A DNA stretch of 64,000 bases from Streptomyces sp. NRRL F-5630 (GCF_000719475.1 NZ_JOGO01000028.1:1-64000), one strand, 5' to 3'; positions 10,124-18,764 are shown, counted from the first letter of the stretch. Notes: a model not told the origin generated them from the sequence alone. Program-made: numbers and translations.

Positions 10124-11953
10124 ATGTCACATTCCGCGGCGCGGCGCGTCGGGCGTCGCCGCACCTTCTCGTACTTGTCCCTGACCGCCGTTGTCGCCGG
10201 GGCGCTCAGTCTCGGCGCGGCGCCACCGCGGCACGGTTCCCCGGAGCCTCCCGCGAAGACCCCCGTCGCCACCGGCTGGGGCGGGGCCGTGGCGAGCGTC
10301 GACGCGGACGCGAGCGCCGCCGGGATCGAGGTGCTGCGCAAGGGCGGCAACGCCGTCGACGCGGCCGTCGCGACCGCCGCCGCGCTCGGCGTCACCGAGC
10401 CCTACTCCTCGGGCATCGGCGGGGGCGGCTACTTCGTCTACTACGACGCCCGCACCCACCGCGTCCACACCCTCGACGGCCGCGAGACCGCGCCCCGCGC
10501 CGCCGACAAGGACCTCTTCGTCGAGAACGGCAAACCGCTCGCCTTCGCCGACGCGGTCACGAGCGGCCTGAGCGTCGGCACCCCCGGCACCCCCGCGACC
10601 TGGGACGAGGCGCTCCGCTCCTGGGGCCGCAAGTCCACCCGCGACGTCCTCGCGCCCGCGACCCGCCTGGCGCGCCAGGGCTTCACCGTCGACGACACCT
10701 TCCGCCAGCAGACCGCCGACAACGCCGCCCGCTTCCGGGACTTCCCGGCGAGCGCGAAGCTCTTCCTGCCCGGCGGCGAGCCCCCGGCGGTCGGCACCAC
10801 CCTCAAGAACCCGGACCTGGCCCGTACCTACGACGAACTCTCCCGCAAGGGACTCCGCTCGCTGTACGGCGGTGCCCTCGCCCGGGACATCGTGCGCACC
10901 GCCACCCACCCGCCGCTCGCGCCCGGCTCGACCCGCGACGCGCGCCCCGGCAAGCTCGCGCTCGCCGACCTGCGCGCCTACGACGTCAAGCACCAGGCCC
11001 CGACCCGTACCGGCTACCGCGGCCTCGACGTCTACTCGATCGCGCCCTCCTCCTCCGGCGGCACGACCGTCGGCGAGGCGCTGAACATCCTGGAGAACGA
11101 CAAGCTCGGCACGCTCTCGCAGGAGCAGTACCTGCACCACTACATCGAGGCGAGCCGCATCGCCTTCGCCGACCGGGGCCGCTGGGTGGGCGATCCGAGC
11201 AGCCAGGACGTGCCGACGAAGGAACTCCTCTCGCAGCGCTTCGCGGACTCGCGCGCCTGCCTGATCCAGGACGACGCGGTTCTGAAGAGCCCGCTCGCCC
11301 CCGCCGACCCGCGCCACCCCGGCAAGGGCTGCGCGCCCGCGGGCAAGGGCCTCGACACGACGTACGAGGGGGAGAACACGACGCACCTGACGACCGCCGA
11401 CCGCTGGGGCAACGTCGTCTCGTACACCCTGACCATCGAGCAGACCGGCGGCAGCGGGATCACTGTGCCGGGGCGCGGCTTCCTGCTCAACAACGAGCTG
11501 ACCGACTTCTCCTTCACGCAGGCGAACCCCGCCGTGCCCGACCCGAACCTGCCGGGCCCGGGCAAGCGCCCGCGCTCCTCCATCTCCCCGACGATCGTCC
11601 TCGACCGGCACGGCGAGCCCGTCGTCGCCCTCGGCTCGCCGGGCGGAGCGACGATCATCACGACCGTGCTCCAGACCCTCACCGGCTACGTCGACCGGGG
11701 CCTCCCGCTCGTCGACGCGATCGCGGCGCCCCGCGCGAGCCAGCGCAACGCCGCGGCGACCGAACTCGAACCCGGGCTGTACGACAGCGCGTTGCGCGGC
11801 AAGCTGGAGGCGATCGGGCACACGTTCACGCAGGTGCCGGAGATCGGCGCGGCGACCGGGATCGAGCGCCTGAAGGACGGCCGCTGGCGGGCCGCCGCCG
11901 AGCCCGTACGGCGCGGGGGCGGCAGCGCGATGGTGGTCACACCGACGCGGTAG
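10124..11953 (+). CDS. ggt: Gamma-glutamyltransferase (glutathione hydrolase)
   Basis: This 609-residue Ntn-hydrolase cleaves gamma-glutamyl bonds of glutathione-like compounds or transfers the glutamyl group. A signal sequence (residues about 14-33) indicates export. The proenzyme self-cleaves before the catalytic Thr, here Thr 419 in GENTTHLTTADRWGN. The large-subunit start TGWGGAVAS and the glycine-rich segment SGIGGGGYFVYYD are typical, as is the GSGITVPGRGFLLNNELTDF region near 450-470. A strong ribosome site GGAGGAAAG lies 5 bases before the ATG. It is monocistronic, with a strong hairpin behind it. Confidence 0.93.
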   Translation: MSHSAARRVGRRRTFSYLSLTAVVAGALSLGAAPPRHGSPEPPAKTPVATGWGGAVASVDADASAAGIEVLRKGGNAVDAAVATAAALGVTEPYSSGIGGGGYFVYYDARTHRVHTLDGRETAPRAADKDLFVENGKPLAFADAVTSGLSVGTPGTPATWDEALRSWGRKSTRDVLAPATRLARQGFTVDDTFRQQTADNAARFRDFPASAKLFLPGGEPPAVGTTLKNPDLARTYDELSRKGLRSLYGGALARDIVRTATHPPLAPGSTRDARPGKLALADLRAYDVKHQAPTRTGYRGLDVYSIAPSSSGGTTVGEALNILENDKLGTLSQEQYLHHYIEASRIAFADRGRWVGDPSSQDVPTKELLSQRFADSRACLIQDDAVLKSPLAPADPRHPGKGCAPAGKGLDTTYEGENTTHLTTADRWGNVVSYTLTIEQTGGSGITVPGRGFLLNNELTDFSFTQANPAVPDPNLPGPGKRPRSSISPTIVLDRHGEPVVALGSPGGATIITTVLQTLTGYVDRGLPLVDAIAAPRASQRNAAATELEPGLYDSALRGKLEAIGHTFTQVPEIGAATGIERLKDGRWRAAAEPVRRGGGSAMVVTPTR

Positions 11954-11968
11954 GCGTTGCGTGAGGTG

Positions 11969-12007
11969 ACGGGCGGCCGGGGCCCGCGAAGGGCGCCGGC
12001 CGCCCGT
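11969..12007 (+). terminator. ggt: Terminator after ggt
   Basis: A perfect 12-bp stem (11969-11980 ACGGGCGGCCGG with 11996-12007) and a 15-base loop start 16 bases after the ggt stop. The next gene (methionine aminopeptidase) converges from the right, so the hairpin may serve both directions. Confidence 0.65.
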
Positions 12008-12127
12008 GGCACGTCCGCGCTTCTCGGGGCCCGGCCCCGTCTGCCGTGCCGAACGCCCCGGATCAGGCGCGCGTGCTCCCGGTCCCGTGCGCAAGCGGCG
12101 TCCCCCCGAGCGAGGCCGTGCCCGGGG

Positions 12128-12895
12128 CTACAGCGCCGTGAGGATCTGCGGGCCCTCCTCCGTCACCGCCACCGTGTGCTCCACGTGTGCGGCGCGGGAG
12201 CCGTCGTTGGTGCGCAGGGTCCAGCCGTCGGGGTCCGGGTGGTAGCCGTCGGTGCCGCCCGCGACGACCATCGGCTCGATGGCGATGACGAGCCCCGGGC
12301 GGAGCACCATGCCGCGCCCCGGCCGCCCCTCGTTGGGCACGCCCGGGTCCTCGTGCATCGCGCGGCCCACACCGTGCCCGCCGAAGTCCTCGGGGATGCC
12401 GTACCCCTCCGCCCGGCACACCGTGCTCACCGCGTAGCCGATGTCGCCGATCCGCGCGCCCACCTTCGCCGCCTCGATCCCGGCGGCGAGCGCGCGCTCC
12501 GCCGTCGCGATGAGCTTGACGTCCTCGGGGCGCGGCGTCCCCACCGTGAAGCTGATCGCCGAGTCCCCGGCCCAGCCCCCGAGGAGCGCCCCGAAGTCCG
12601 CGCTCACGAGGTCGCCGTCGCGCAACGGCTCGTCGCCCGGGATGCCGTGCACGATCGCGTCGTTGACCGAGATGATGAGCGTCGCGGGGAACGGGACCGG
12701 GGCGAAGTGCGGGTGGTAGTTCAGGAACGGCGAGTCCGCCCCCGCCTCCCGCAGCACCTCGCGTGCCACCTCGTCCAGCTCGCGCGGCCGCACACCTGGC
12801 GCGGCGGCCTCCCGCACGGCGTGCAGGCCCCGGGCCACCACCCGCCCGGCTTCGCGCATCTCAAGAATCTCGGCTGCTGTCTTCCTTCGCACCAT
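12128..12895 (-). CDS. map: Type I methionine aminopeptidase (second-copy type)
   Basis: This 255-residue enzyme removes the initiator Met from new proteins. The five metal ligands of the family are present: Asp in SADFG, Asp in AGDSAISF, His in FGGHGVG, Glu in IAIEPM and Glu in VEHTVAV. The start is ATG 12895 (MVRRKTAAEILEM), where the family homology begins. A GTG 39 bases upstream is also in frame. No ribosome site precedes 12895. Instead a TATAGT -10 element sits 7 bases before the ATG, so the mRNA is probably leaderless. The gene is not next to ribosomal or secY genes, which suggests the accessory copy common in Streptomyces. Confidence 0.9.
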   Translation of the reverse strand: MVRRKTAAEILEMREAGRVVARGLHAVREAAAPGVRPRELDEVAREVLREAGADSPFLNYHPHFAPVPFPATLIISVNDAIVHGIPGDEPLRDGDLVSADFGALLGGWAGDSAISFTVGTPRPEDVKLIATAERALAAGIEAAKVGARIGDIGYAVSTVCRAEGYGIPEDFGGHGVGRAMHEDPGVPNEGRPGRGMVLRPGLVIAIEPMVVAGGTDGYHPDPDGWTLRTNDGSRAAHVEHTVAVTEEGPQILTAL

Positions 12896-12900
12896 GCCAA

Positions 12901-12930
12901 TTACTATACCGAGATTCTTATACCGGTCGC
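12901..12930. promoter_or_regulatory. Leaderless promoter of map with a TATACC direct repeat
   Basis: In a very AT-poor region, TATACCG occurs at 12905-12911 and 12919-12925, 14 bases apart. Read on the minus strand, the first gives TATAGT, a -10 hexamer ending 7 bases before the map ATG at 12895. The second copy lies where an operator or alternative -10 would be. The divergent XRE gene is the natural candidate regulator. Confidence 0.5.
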
Positions 12931-13010
12931 GCACGCCCGGTCAGCGGCCCGGACCCACCCGCCCCGGGGTCGTCCTGATCGCGCCCCTCCGTACGCCGCG
13001 CGGGCCCCGT

Positions 13011-13021
13011 AGAATCGCCGT
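13011..13021 (+). promoter_or_regulatory. Candidate leaderless -10 element for the XRE gene
   Basis: TAGAAT at 13011-13016 ends 5 bases before the ATG at 13022. No ribosome site lies between, so transcription should begin at or next to the start codon. No -35 box is evident. Confidence 0.4.
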
Positions 13022-13285
13022 ATGGTCCGAACACCGCTCACTCCCGAGGAACGCGCCCGCGGCGAACGGCTCGGGGCGCTCCTCCGGGACGCGCGCGGCG
13101 GGCGCAGCATGGCCGAGGTCGCCATCGAGGCGGGCATCTCCGCCGAGACCCTCCGCAAGATCGAGACCGGGCGGGCGCCCACGCCCGCCTTCTTCACCGT
13201 GGCGGCGCTCGCCCGCGCCCTGGAGCTGTCGCTCGACGCCATCGAAGAGGCGTGCGGCACCGCTCCCCTCACCGCGGCGAGCTGA
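13022..13285 (+). CDS. Small XRE-family helix-turn-helix regulator
   Basis: This 87-residue protein is almost only a Cro/C1-type DNA-binding domain. The recognition part is about residues 35-60: MAEVAIEAGISAETLRKIETG. No ligand or oligomerisation domain is visible. It is divergent from map with about 125 bases between the starts, and both lack ribosome sites. It probably controls itself or map. The target is inferred from position only. Confidence 0.8.
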   Translation: MVRTPLTPEERARGERLGALLRDARGGRSMAEVAIEAGISAETLRKIETGRAPTPAFFTVAALARALELSLDAIEEACGTAPLTAAS

Positions 13286-13307
13286 CGCCGTCTCGCGCGA
13301 CTCCGCT

Positions 13308-13337
13308 CCCGCACGGCCGGGGCCCGGACCGTGCGGG
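13308..13337. terminator. Bidirectional hairpin between convergent genes
   Basis: CCCGCACGG (13308-13316) pairs perfectly with CCGTGCGGG (13329-13337), and the loop can extend the stem with CCGG/CCGG. It lies between the stops of the XRE gene and the ATP-grasp gene. Confidence 0.6.
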
Positions 13338-13340
13338 GGC

Positions 13341-14171
13341 TCAGGCTGAGGCCGCCTGCCGGAGCGAGGCGACCAGCGCGCGCTCGAAGCGCGTACGCGT
13401 CTCCGCGTCGAGCAGCCCGAGCGACAGGTACGGGTTGTGGTCCTCCAGCTCGACGAGCAGCAGTTGCCCCTCCCGTGTGCGGCACGCGTCCACGCGCTGG
13501 ATGCCGTACGGCAGGGCGTTCCACTCGACGAAGCGGCGCGCGACGGCGAGATCCGCCGCGCTCGGGCGGTAGGGGGCCAGCTCCCAGCGGCGCGCGGGGT
13601 CCGAGGCGTACAACGCGTACTGGAACACCCCGTCCACGAAGGTGAAGGAGACCTCGTACCGGAACGGGACGTACGGCTGGACGAGCGTGCGCGGGTCGGG
13701 GGTGCGGGCGGCGAGCGCGGCCGGGTCGAGGTGCGCCAGGCCCACCGAGTCCGCGCCGTCGACCGGCTTGACGACGTAGGAGCCGGACGCGGGCAGGTCG
13801 CCGGGGGCCGTGTCGCCCGCGTACGTCGGGATGACGGGCAGGCCCGCGCGCGTCAGTCCGACGAGGTATCCCTTGCCCGCCATGTCGGCGCGGCCCGTGA
13901 GCGGGTTGTGGACGGGGATGCCGCGCCGCAGCGCCTCGGCGCGGAACTCCGCGTAGGCGGCGCGGTAATGGAGGACGGGGCCGCTGTTGCGGACGAGCAC
14001 GGCGTCGAAGCCGTCCATGAGGCGGGCGGCGTCGCGCGGGTCGCACAGGGCGAGCGGGAAGTCGGCGCGCAGGCGGGCCGACAGCTCCAGGTCCTCGTCG
14101 GCGTAGCGGCGTCCCGCCGCCCGGTAGGCGAGGTCGGTCACGTAGAGCAGTCGCGGCGGGCGCCGGGCCAT
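13341..14171 (-). CDS. ATP-grasp domain protein of unknown substrate
   Basis: This 276-residue protein looks like a stand-alone ATP-grasp enzyme, a family that joins a carboxylate to an amine or thiol through an acyl phosphate. Signs are the lid-strand motif GSYVVKPVDGADSVGL (about 125-140), the glycine/lysine pair near DMAGKGYLVGLTRAGLPVIPTY, the acidic metal-binding end LLLVELEDHNPYLSL (about 240-255), and Arg in YGIQRVDACR. The N-terminal 80 residues would form the pre-ATP-grasp domain. A 62-residue membrane protein gene is 6 bases upstream in the same direction. The amine and carboxylate substrates are unknown. Confidence 0.72.
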   Translation of the reverse strand: MARRPPRLLYVTDLAYRAAGRRYADEDLELSARLRADFPLALCDPRDAARLMDGFDAVLVRNSGPVLHYRAAYAEFRAEALRRGIPVHNPLTGRADMAGKGYLVGLTRAGLPVIPTYAGDTAPGDLPASGSYVVKPVDGADSVGLAHLDPAALAARTPDPRTLVQPYVPFRYEVSFTFVDGVFQYALYASDPARRWELAPYRPSAADLAVARRFVEWNALPYGIQRVDACRTREGQLLLVELEDHNPYLSLGLLDAETRTRFERALVASLRQAASA

Positions 14172-14177
14172 GGGGAG

Positions 14178-14366
14178 TCAGTCCTCGTGCCCGCGACGGA
14201 CCGGCGTGTCGTCGGGGGAACCACCGCCGTGCGAGCGGCTCATCTCGATACGCAGCGGGACGGCGACGCAGACGACCGCCGCGGTGAGGAGGAGGCCGAG
14301 CACGAGGAGCCAGTCGAGTCCGGGTAGCCAGACGCCGGCCCGGACCCACCCGTCGTGCTGCGTCAT
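14178..14366 (-). CDS. Small single-helix membrane protein next to the ATP-grasp gene
   Basis: The product is 62 residues (MTQHDGWVRAGVWLPGLDW...) with one hydrophobic helix at about 13-37 and a charged C-terminal tail (RIEMSRSHGGGSPDD). I chose ATG 14366 because GGAGGA lies 8 bases before it; an in-frame ATG at 14387 would add 7 residues. Its stop is 6 bases from the ATP-grasp start, so the two should be co-transcribed and may work together at the membrane. No known family recognised. Confidence 0.6.
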   Translation of the reverse strand: MTQHDGWVRAGVWLPGLDWLLVLGLLLTAAVVCVAVPLRIEMSRSHGGGSPDDTPVRRGHED

Positions 14367-14728
14367 CCTGTGCGACTCCTCCGTCATGCCCCGCGCGGGG
14401 TTCTCCTGCCCCGCCCCGACGGCGCCACGCCTCTCCGCCGACGGAGACCACCATGCTCCGCGACGCCCGGTAACCGGAAACCGGGGCGGGGGACTCGCCC
14501 CGGTACGCCACGAAGATCACGTCGAGGCTGGGGCCGTGGCCGTGGCGGGTGTCCCCGCTCGGGCGGCGGGGTCTCGGGGCGGACGCGGGTACGTACGGCC
14601 GGTCGGCCGCGCGCCCTGCTCCCCCCCGCGTCACTCCGTCGCTCCCCGAAAAGCCCGTGTAGCGACCGCGTAACACGGGGGGTGTTTCCTTCCGCACCAA
14701 AGGACGCCGCAGCGGGAGCGGGGCACGC
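14367..14728. other. Divergent intergenic region
   Basis: No gene is seen in these 362 bases between divergent genes. It should hold both promoters. A more A/T-rich patch near 14655-14700 (GTGTAGCGACCGCGTAACACG) is the likeliest promoter site for the plus-strand gene. I could not fix a -35/-10 pair. Confidence 0.4.
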
Positions 14729-16180
14729 GTGATGGGACAACTTCCCTTAGGGGCCGAACAGTTCGAGAACCCCGGGGAGCGGGACCCGGTCGCGGAGTTC
14801 GCGCGCGCCTTCGGTGAGTTGCTCGCGGGGCTCGACCCGGGCGACGGCTGGTGCCAGGTCTTCTGGGCCCGCGATCCCCAGGGGCTGCGGGCCTGCGTGG
14901 ACGGCACGGAGACGCCGCCGTGGGACGTCGTCGAAGCGCTCGTCGAGGACCACGTGACGCGCGCGGCGCCGGGGACGGAGCCGCGGCAGGCCGCCGCCGG
15001 ACTGCGTCCGGCGTATCTGGCCGCCCTCGCCGGACGCGACGCCCGCCCCGGTGCGGCCGGGGAACTCGCCCGCCGCCTCCCCGGCATGGTGCGCGCACGC
15101 GAGCGCGCCGCCAGGCGCGTCACCGACCTCGAACGCGGACTCGTGGGAGCGGACGGCCCTGCGGCGGCCCACCTGCACGGGCACCTCGCCTGGGCGCGCG
15201 ACGACCTGTGGCGCGCGGAGGCCCGCTGCGCCGAACTCGCCGACAGGCTCGCGCGCGTGCGACCGGGGGAGGGGCACGGGGTGCCGGGCGGCCCCGCGCC
15301 CGAGTCGCCGCCCACCGGGCGGCGGCCCGCCGGGGCGGACGCCCCGCGACGCGAGGCACCCTCGTACGGAGGCGCCCCCGATCCCGACCCGGACCCCCCG
15401 GAGCCGCGCCCCGCTCCCCGGCGCGAGCCCGCGCCGGGCGGCACGGCGAAGCCCGTCAAGTCCACGCCCAGGAGCAGGCGTTCGGCTCGTTTCGCCGGTG
15501 TGGACGACGCGCTCGTGGGGCCCGGCAGTGTGCTGCCGCCGCGCGCGGCGCCGCCTGTGGCGGCGGCGGGGACGGGGGAGGCGCCCACGGGGGCGCGGTT
15601 CGCCGGGAGCGCGGCGCACGGGGCCCGCGAGGCGGCCGCGCCGGACGCGGAAGGGATGCGGCGGTCCGGGGAACTCCTCAGCCTGCTGGGTCACGTGCGC
15701 GCCGAGGGGCGTGAGGGCGAGGCGCATCTGCTTCTCGTGGACGCGGCGCACTGGCCGCCCGCCCACGTGTGCGCGCTCGGCTCCCGCCTGGCCGCCGACG
15801 GGCTCGCCGCCGACTGGAGCACCGTGCTGTGGGAGGCCGCCGCGCTCCCGCTGCCGCCCCTGACCGCGCTCGCGACCGCGCTGGAGGCGGCCGGGCACCG
15901 TGCCGACGCAGCGCGCATCCTGCGGCAGGGCGTCGTACGGCCGCTCCGGGAGGTCGCCGCCGCTCTCGCGGACCCCGCCGTCACCGGCGTGCCGGGCGCG
16001 CTCGACCGCCTCGCCGTGTCCTGCGTGACCGCCCGCAGTGCCGAGGACGTGGCCCGCATCGCCGCCTCCGCGCCCGGCACCCTCACGGCACCCCTCCTCG
16101 CGGCTGCCGCCCGCACCTCCGACCTGTGCCACGAGGCACTGACGCACGCGCTGAGAGTGGCAGGGGTGGCCGGGGGCTGA
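14729..16180 (+). CDS. Unknown Ala/Pro-rich protein with ordered ends
   Basis: I do not recognise a functional family. The 483-residue product has three parts. An N-terminal domain (about 10-175) has acidic and helical segments (PWDVVEALVEDHV, ERAARRVTDLERGL). A Pro/Arg/Ala-rich, probably disordered linker covers about 180-310. A helical C-terminal domain (about 315-480) starts at RRSGELLSLLGHVRAEGREGEA and resembles pentatricopeptide/TPR-like bookkeeping helices. There is no signal peptide or membrane helix. GTG 14729 or ATG 14732 is the start; GGGAG lies 10 bases upstream. Codon use supports coding. Confidence 0.6.
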   Translation: MMGQLPLGAEQFENPGERDPVAEFARAFGELLAGLDPGDGWCQVFWARDPQGLRACVDGTETPPWDVVEALVEDHVTRAAPGTEPRQAAAGLRPAYLAALAGRDARPGAAGELARRLPGMVRARERAARRVTDLERGLVGADGPAAAHLHGHLAWARDDLWRAEARCAELADRLARVRPGEGHGVPGGPAPESPPTGRRPAGADAPRREAPSYGGAPDPDPDPPEPRPAPRREPAPGGTAKPVKSTPRSRRSARFAGVDDALVGPGSVLPPRAAPPVAAAGTGEAPTGARFAGSAAHGAREAAAPDAEGMRRSGELLSLLGHVRAEGREGEAHLLLVDAAHWPPAHVCALGSRLAADGLAADWSTVLWEAAALPLPPLTALATALEAAGHRADAARILRQGVVRPLREVAAALADPAVTGVPGALDRLAVSCVTARSAEDVARIAASAPGTLTAPLLAAAARTSDLCHEALTHALRVAGVAGG

Positions 16181-16240
16181 CGGGTGGAGGCGACCCGGCC
16201 CGGGCACCGGCCCCCTGCCGCCCCCTGCCCCGCACCTCGT

Positions 16241-16338
16241 CCCCCGGCCGGGCGCCTCACCCCCGGCCAGGTACCTCGCCCCACGGCTGGGCGCCTCACC
16301 CCCGGCCGGGCGCCTCGCCCCCCGGCCAGGCGCCTCCG
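16241..16338 (+). repeat. 19-20 bp tandem repeat, five units
   Basis: Units start at 16241, 16260, 16279, 16299 and 16318, with consensus CCCCCGGCCGGGCGCCTCR. Differences are mostly single bases (AGGTACC, ACGGCTG). It fills much of the 333-base gap between the unknown protein gene and the pyrimidine-degradation cluster. Each unit contains palindromic GGCGCC or CCGGCCGG, so the array could fold into hairpins and end transcription. Confidence 0.7.
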
Positions 16339-16513
16339 CACCGGCCACCCGGCCCTCCGCCCCGTTCCCGCTCACCCGCTGGGGTGGCATCCCTCGTGTC
16401 CGGCGACCCGGCGGTCTTGCCCCGCCACCGCCCCGGGCTTACGTTCGTGCCTCTACGGCCCGGGGCTCCGGGCGGTAGCGGCTCTCTGACGTCTTGTCGA
16501 AGGAGCACTGCTC

Positions 16514-17359
16514 ATGGCTGCCTCCGTCGTCCGCGCCGCACTCGTCCAGGCCACCTGGACCGGCGACACCGAATCCATGATCGCCAAGCACGAGGAACAC
16601 GCCCGTGAGGCCGCCCGGCAGGGCGCGCGGATCATCGGCTTCCAGGAAGTCTTCAACGCTCCGTACTTCTGCCAGGTGCAGGAGGAGGAGCACTACCGCT
16701 GGGCCGAGCCCGTGCCCGACGGGCCGACCGTGCGCCGGATGCGGGACCTCGCGCGCGAGACCGGCATGGTGATCGTGGTACCGGTCTTCGAGCGCGAGGC
16801 CGAGGGCTTCTACTACAACACCGCCGCGGTCATCGACGCCGACGGCAGCTACCTCGGCAAGTACCGCAAGCACCACATCCCGCAGCTCAAGGGCTTCTGG
16901 GAGAAGTTCTACTTCCGTCCCGGCAACGCGGGCTGGCCGGTCTTCGACACCGCGGTGGGCCGCGTCGGCGTCTACATCTGCTACGACCGTCACTTCCCCG
17001 AGGGCTGGCGCCAACTCGGCCTGAACGGCGCCCAGATCGTCTACAACCCCTCCGCCACCTCGCGCGGCCTCTCCAGCTACCTGTGGCAGCTCGAACAGCC
17101 CGCGGCGGCCGTCGCCAACGAGTACTTCGTCGCCGCGATCAACCGCGTCGGCCAGGAGGAGTACGGCGACAACGACTTCTACGGCACGAGCTACTTCGTC
17201 GACCCGCGCGGGCAGTTCGTCGGCGAACCCGCGAGCGACAAGGAGGAGGAACTCGTCGTACGCGACCTGGACCTCGGCCTCATCGACGAAGTGCGCCACC
17301 AGTGGGCCTTCTACCGCGACCGCCGCCCCGACGCCTACGAGGGACTGACCCGCCCGTGA
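16514..17359 (+). CDS. Nitrilase-superfamily N-carbamoyl-beta-alanine amidohydrolase (beta-ureidopropionase)
   Basis: This 281-residue amidohydrolase has the Glu-Lys-Cys triad: Glu 45 (GFQEVF), Lys 119 (GKYRKHHIP) and Cys 156 (YICYDRHFPEGWR). The motifs match the beta-ureidopropionase / N-carbamoylputrescine amidase branch. With the neighbouring dihydropyrimidinase it should hydrolyse N-carbamoyl-beta-alanine to beta-alanine, CO2 and ammonia. AAGGAG precedes the ATG. The stop overlaps the aminotransferase start by GTGA, so the genes are translationally coupled. Confidence 0.9.
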   Translation: MAASVVRAALVQATWTGDTESMIAKHEEHAREAARQGARIIGFQEVFNAPYFCQVQEEEHYRWAEPVPDGPTVRRMRDLARETGMVIVVPVFEREAEGFYYNTAAVIDADGSYLGKYRKHHIPQLKGFWEKFYFRPGNAGWPVFDTAVGRVGVYICYDRHFPEGWRQLGLNGAQIVYNPSATSRGLSSYLWQLEQPAAAVANEYFVAAINRVGQEEYGDNDFYGTSYFVDPRGQFVGEPASDKEEELVVRDLDLGLIDEVRHQWAFYRDRRPDAYEGLTRP

Positions 17360-18642
17360 GCGACCTCCTGGCGCGGCACCGCGCCGTACTCCCCGACTGG
17401 CTCGCCCTCTACTACGACGAACCCATCGAGCTCACCCACGGCGAGGGCCGCCACGTGTGGGACGCCGAGGGCCGCCGCTACCTCGACTTCTTCGGCGGCA
17501 TCCTCACCACCATGACCGCGCACGCCCTCCCCGAGGTGACCAAGGCGGTCAGCGAGCAGGCCGCCCGGCTCGTCCACTCCTCGACGCTCTACCTCAACCG
17601 CCCGATGGTCGACCTCGCCGAGCGGATCGCGCACCTCTCCGGCATCCCCGACGCGCGCGTCTTCTTCACCACGTCGGGCACCGAGGCCAACGACACCGCG
17701 CTGCTCCTCGCGACCGCGTACCGCCGCTCCAACCAGATCATCGCGATGCGCAACAGCTACCACGGCCGCTCCTTCTCGGCGGTCGGGATCACGGGCAACA
17801 GCGGCTGGTCCCCGACGAGTTACTCACCGCTCCAGACTCTGTGGGCACACGGGGCCGTCCGCGGGCGCGGCCCGTTCGCGCACCTGGACGACCGCGAGTT
17901 CACCGAGGCGAGCGTCGCCGACCTGCGCGACCTGCTCGGCCAGGCACGCGGTCAGGTGGCGGCGCTGATCGCCGAACCGGTGCAGGGCGTCGGCGGGTTC
18001 ACCTCGCCGCCCGACGGGCTCTACGCCGCGTTCCGTGAAGTCCTCGCCGAGCGCGGCATCCTGTGGATCGCCGACGAGGTGCAGACCGGCTGGGGGCGCA
18101 CGGGCGACCACTTCTGGGGCTGGCAGGCCCACGACGGGGCCGGGCCGCCGGACCTGCTCACCTTCGCCAAGGGCATCGGCAACGGCATGTCCATCGGCGG
18201 CGTCGTCGCACGTGCCGAGATCATGAACGTCATCGACACCAACTCGCTCTCCACCTTCGGCGGTTCACCCATCACGATGGCCGCGGGGCTCGCCAACCTC
18301 ACGTACCTCCTGGAGCACGACCTCCAGGGCAACGCGCGCCGCGTCGGCGGGCTGCTGCGCGAGCGGCTGCGGGCGGGGACGGCCGGCATGGCGCACGTGC
18401 GGGAGGTGCGCGGGCGCGGGCTCATGCTCGGCGTCGAACTCGTCGCGCCCGGCACGGACCGCGCCGACCCGGCACGCGCGGGCGCCGTCCTGGAGGCCGC
18501 GCGCGCCGCCGGCCTCCTCATCGGAAAGGGCGGCGGCCACGACACGAGCGTGCTGCGCGTCGCGCCGCCGCTGAGCCTGACCGTCGCGGAGGCCGAGGAG
18601 GGCGGCGACCTCCTCCTGTCGGCCCTGCGCGCGACGGCCTGA
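17356..18642 (+). CDS. Class III (omega) aminotransferase, probably beta-alanine or beta-aminoisobutyrate:pyruvate/glyoxylate
   Basis: This 428-residue PLP enzyme of fold type I is started at GTG 17356, overlapping the preceding stop. The PLP Lys is 272 in LLTFAKGIGNGMSIGG. The cofactor-ring Asp/Glu lie in WIADEVQTGWGRTG (240-241), and TTSGTEAND (105-113) binds phosphate. The order resembles AGXT2-type omega-aminotransferases. In this cluster it would take the amino group from beta-alanine made by the previous enzyme to give malonate semialdehyde. The substrate is inferred from context. Confidence 0.88.
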   Translation: MSDLLARHRAVLPDWLALYYDEPIELTHGEGRHVWDAEGRRYLDFFGGILTTMTAHALPEVTKAVSEQAARLVHSSTLYLNRPMVDLAERIAHLSGIPDARVFFTTSGTEANDTALLLATAYRRSNQIIAMRNSYHGRSFSAVGITGNSGWSPTSYSPLQTLWAHGAVRGRGPFAHLDDREFTEASVADLRDLLGQARGQVAALIAEPVQGVGGFTSPPDGLYAAFREVLAERGILWIADEVQTGWGRTGDHFWGWQAHDGAGPPDLLTFAKGIGNGMSIGGVVARAEIMNVIDTNSLSTFGGSPITMAAGLANLTYLLEHDLQGNARRVGGLLRERLRAGTAGMAHVREVRGRGLMLGVELVAPGTDRADPARAGAVLEAARAAGLLIGKGGGHDTSVLRVAPPLSLTVAEAEEGGDLLLSALRATA

Positions 18643-18764
18643 GCGGTCAGGAGCGGGCGCCACGGATTCGGGCCCCGCACCCGTGGCGCGAGCCCCCGTG
18701 GCACCCGCCCCGCAGCCGCACGAGAGCCGCCCGCCCCACCCGAGCCCGAGGAGAAGGAGCCCCC

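Noticed and set aside
14355..14732. Plus-strand frame in the gap before the unknown 483-residue protein
   Set aside because: Antisense to the small membrane protein at its start and then low-complexity; no ribosome site.
16184..16489. Pro/Arg-rich peptide gene across the 19-bp array
   Set aside because: The peptide repeat (RLTPG-like) is a by-product of the DNA repeat; no start signals, and it runs up to the nitrilase gene.
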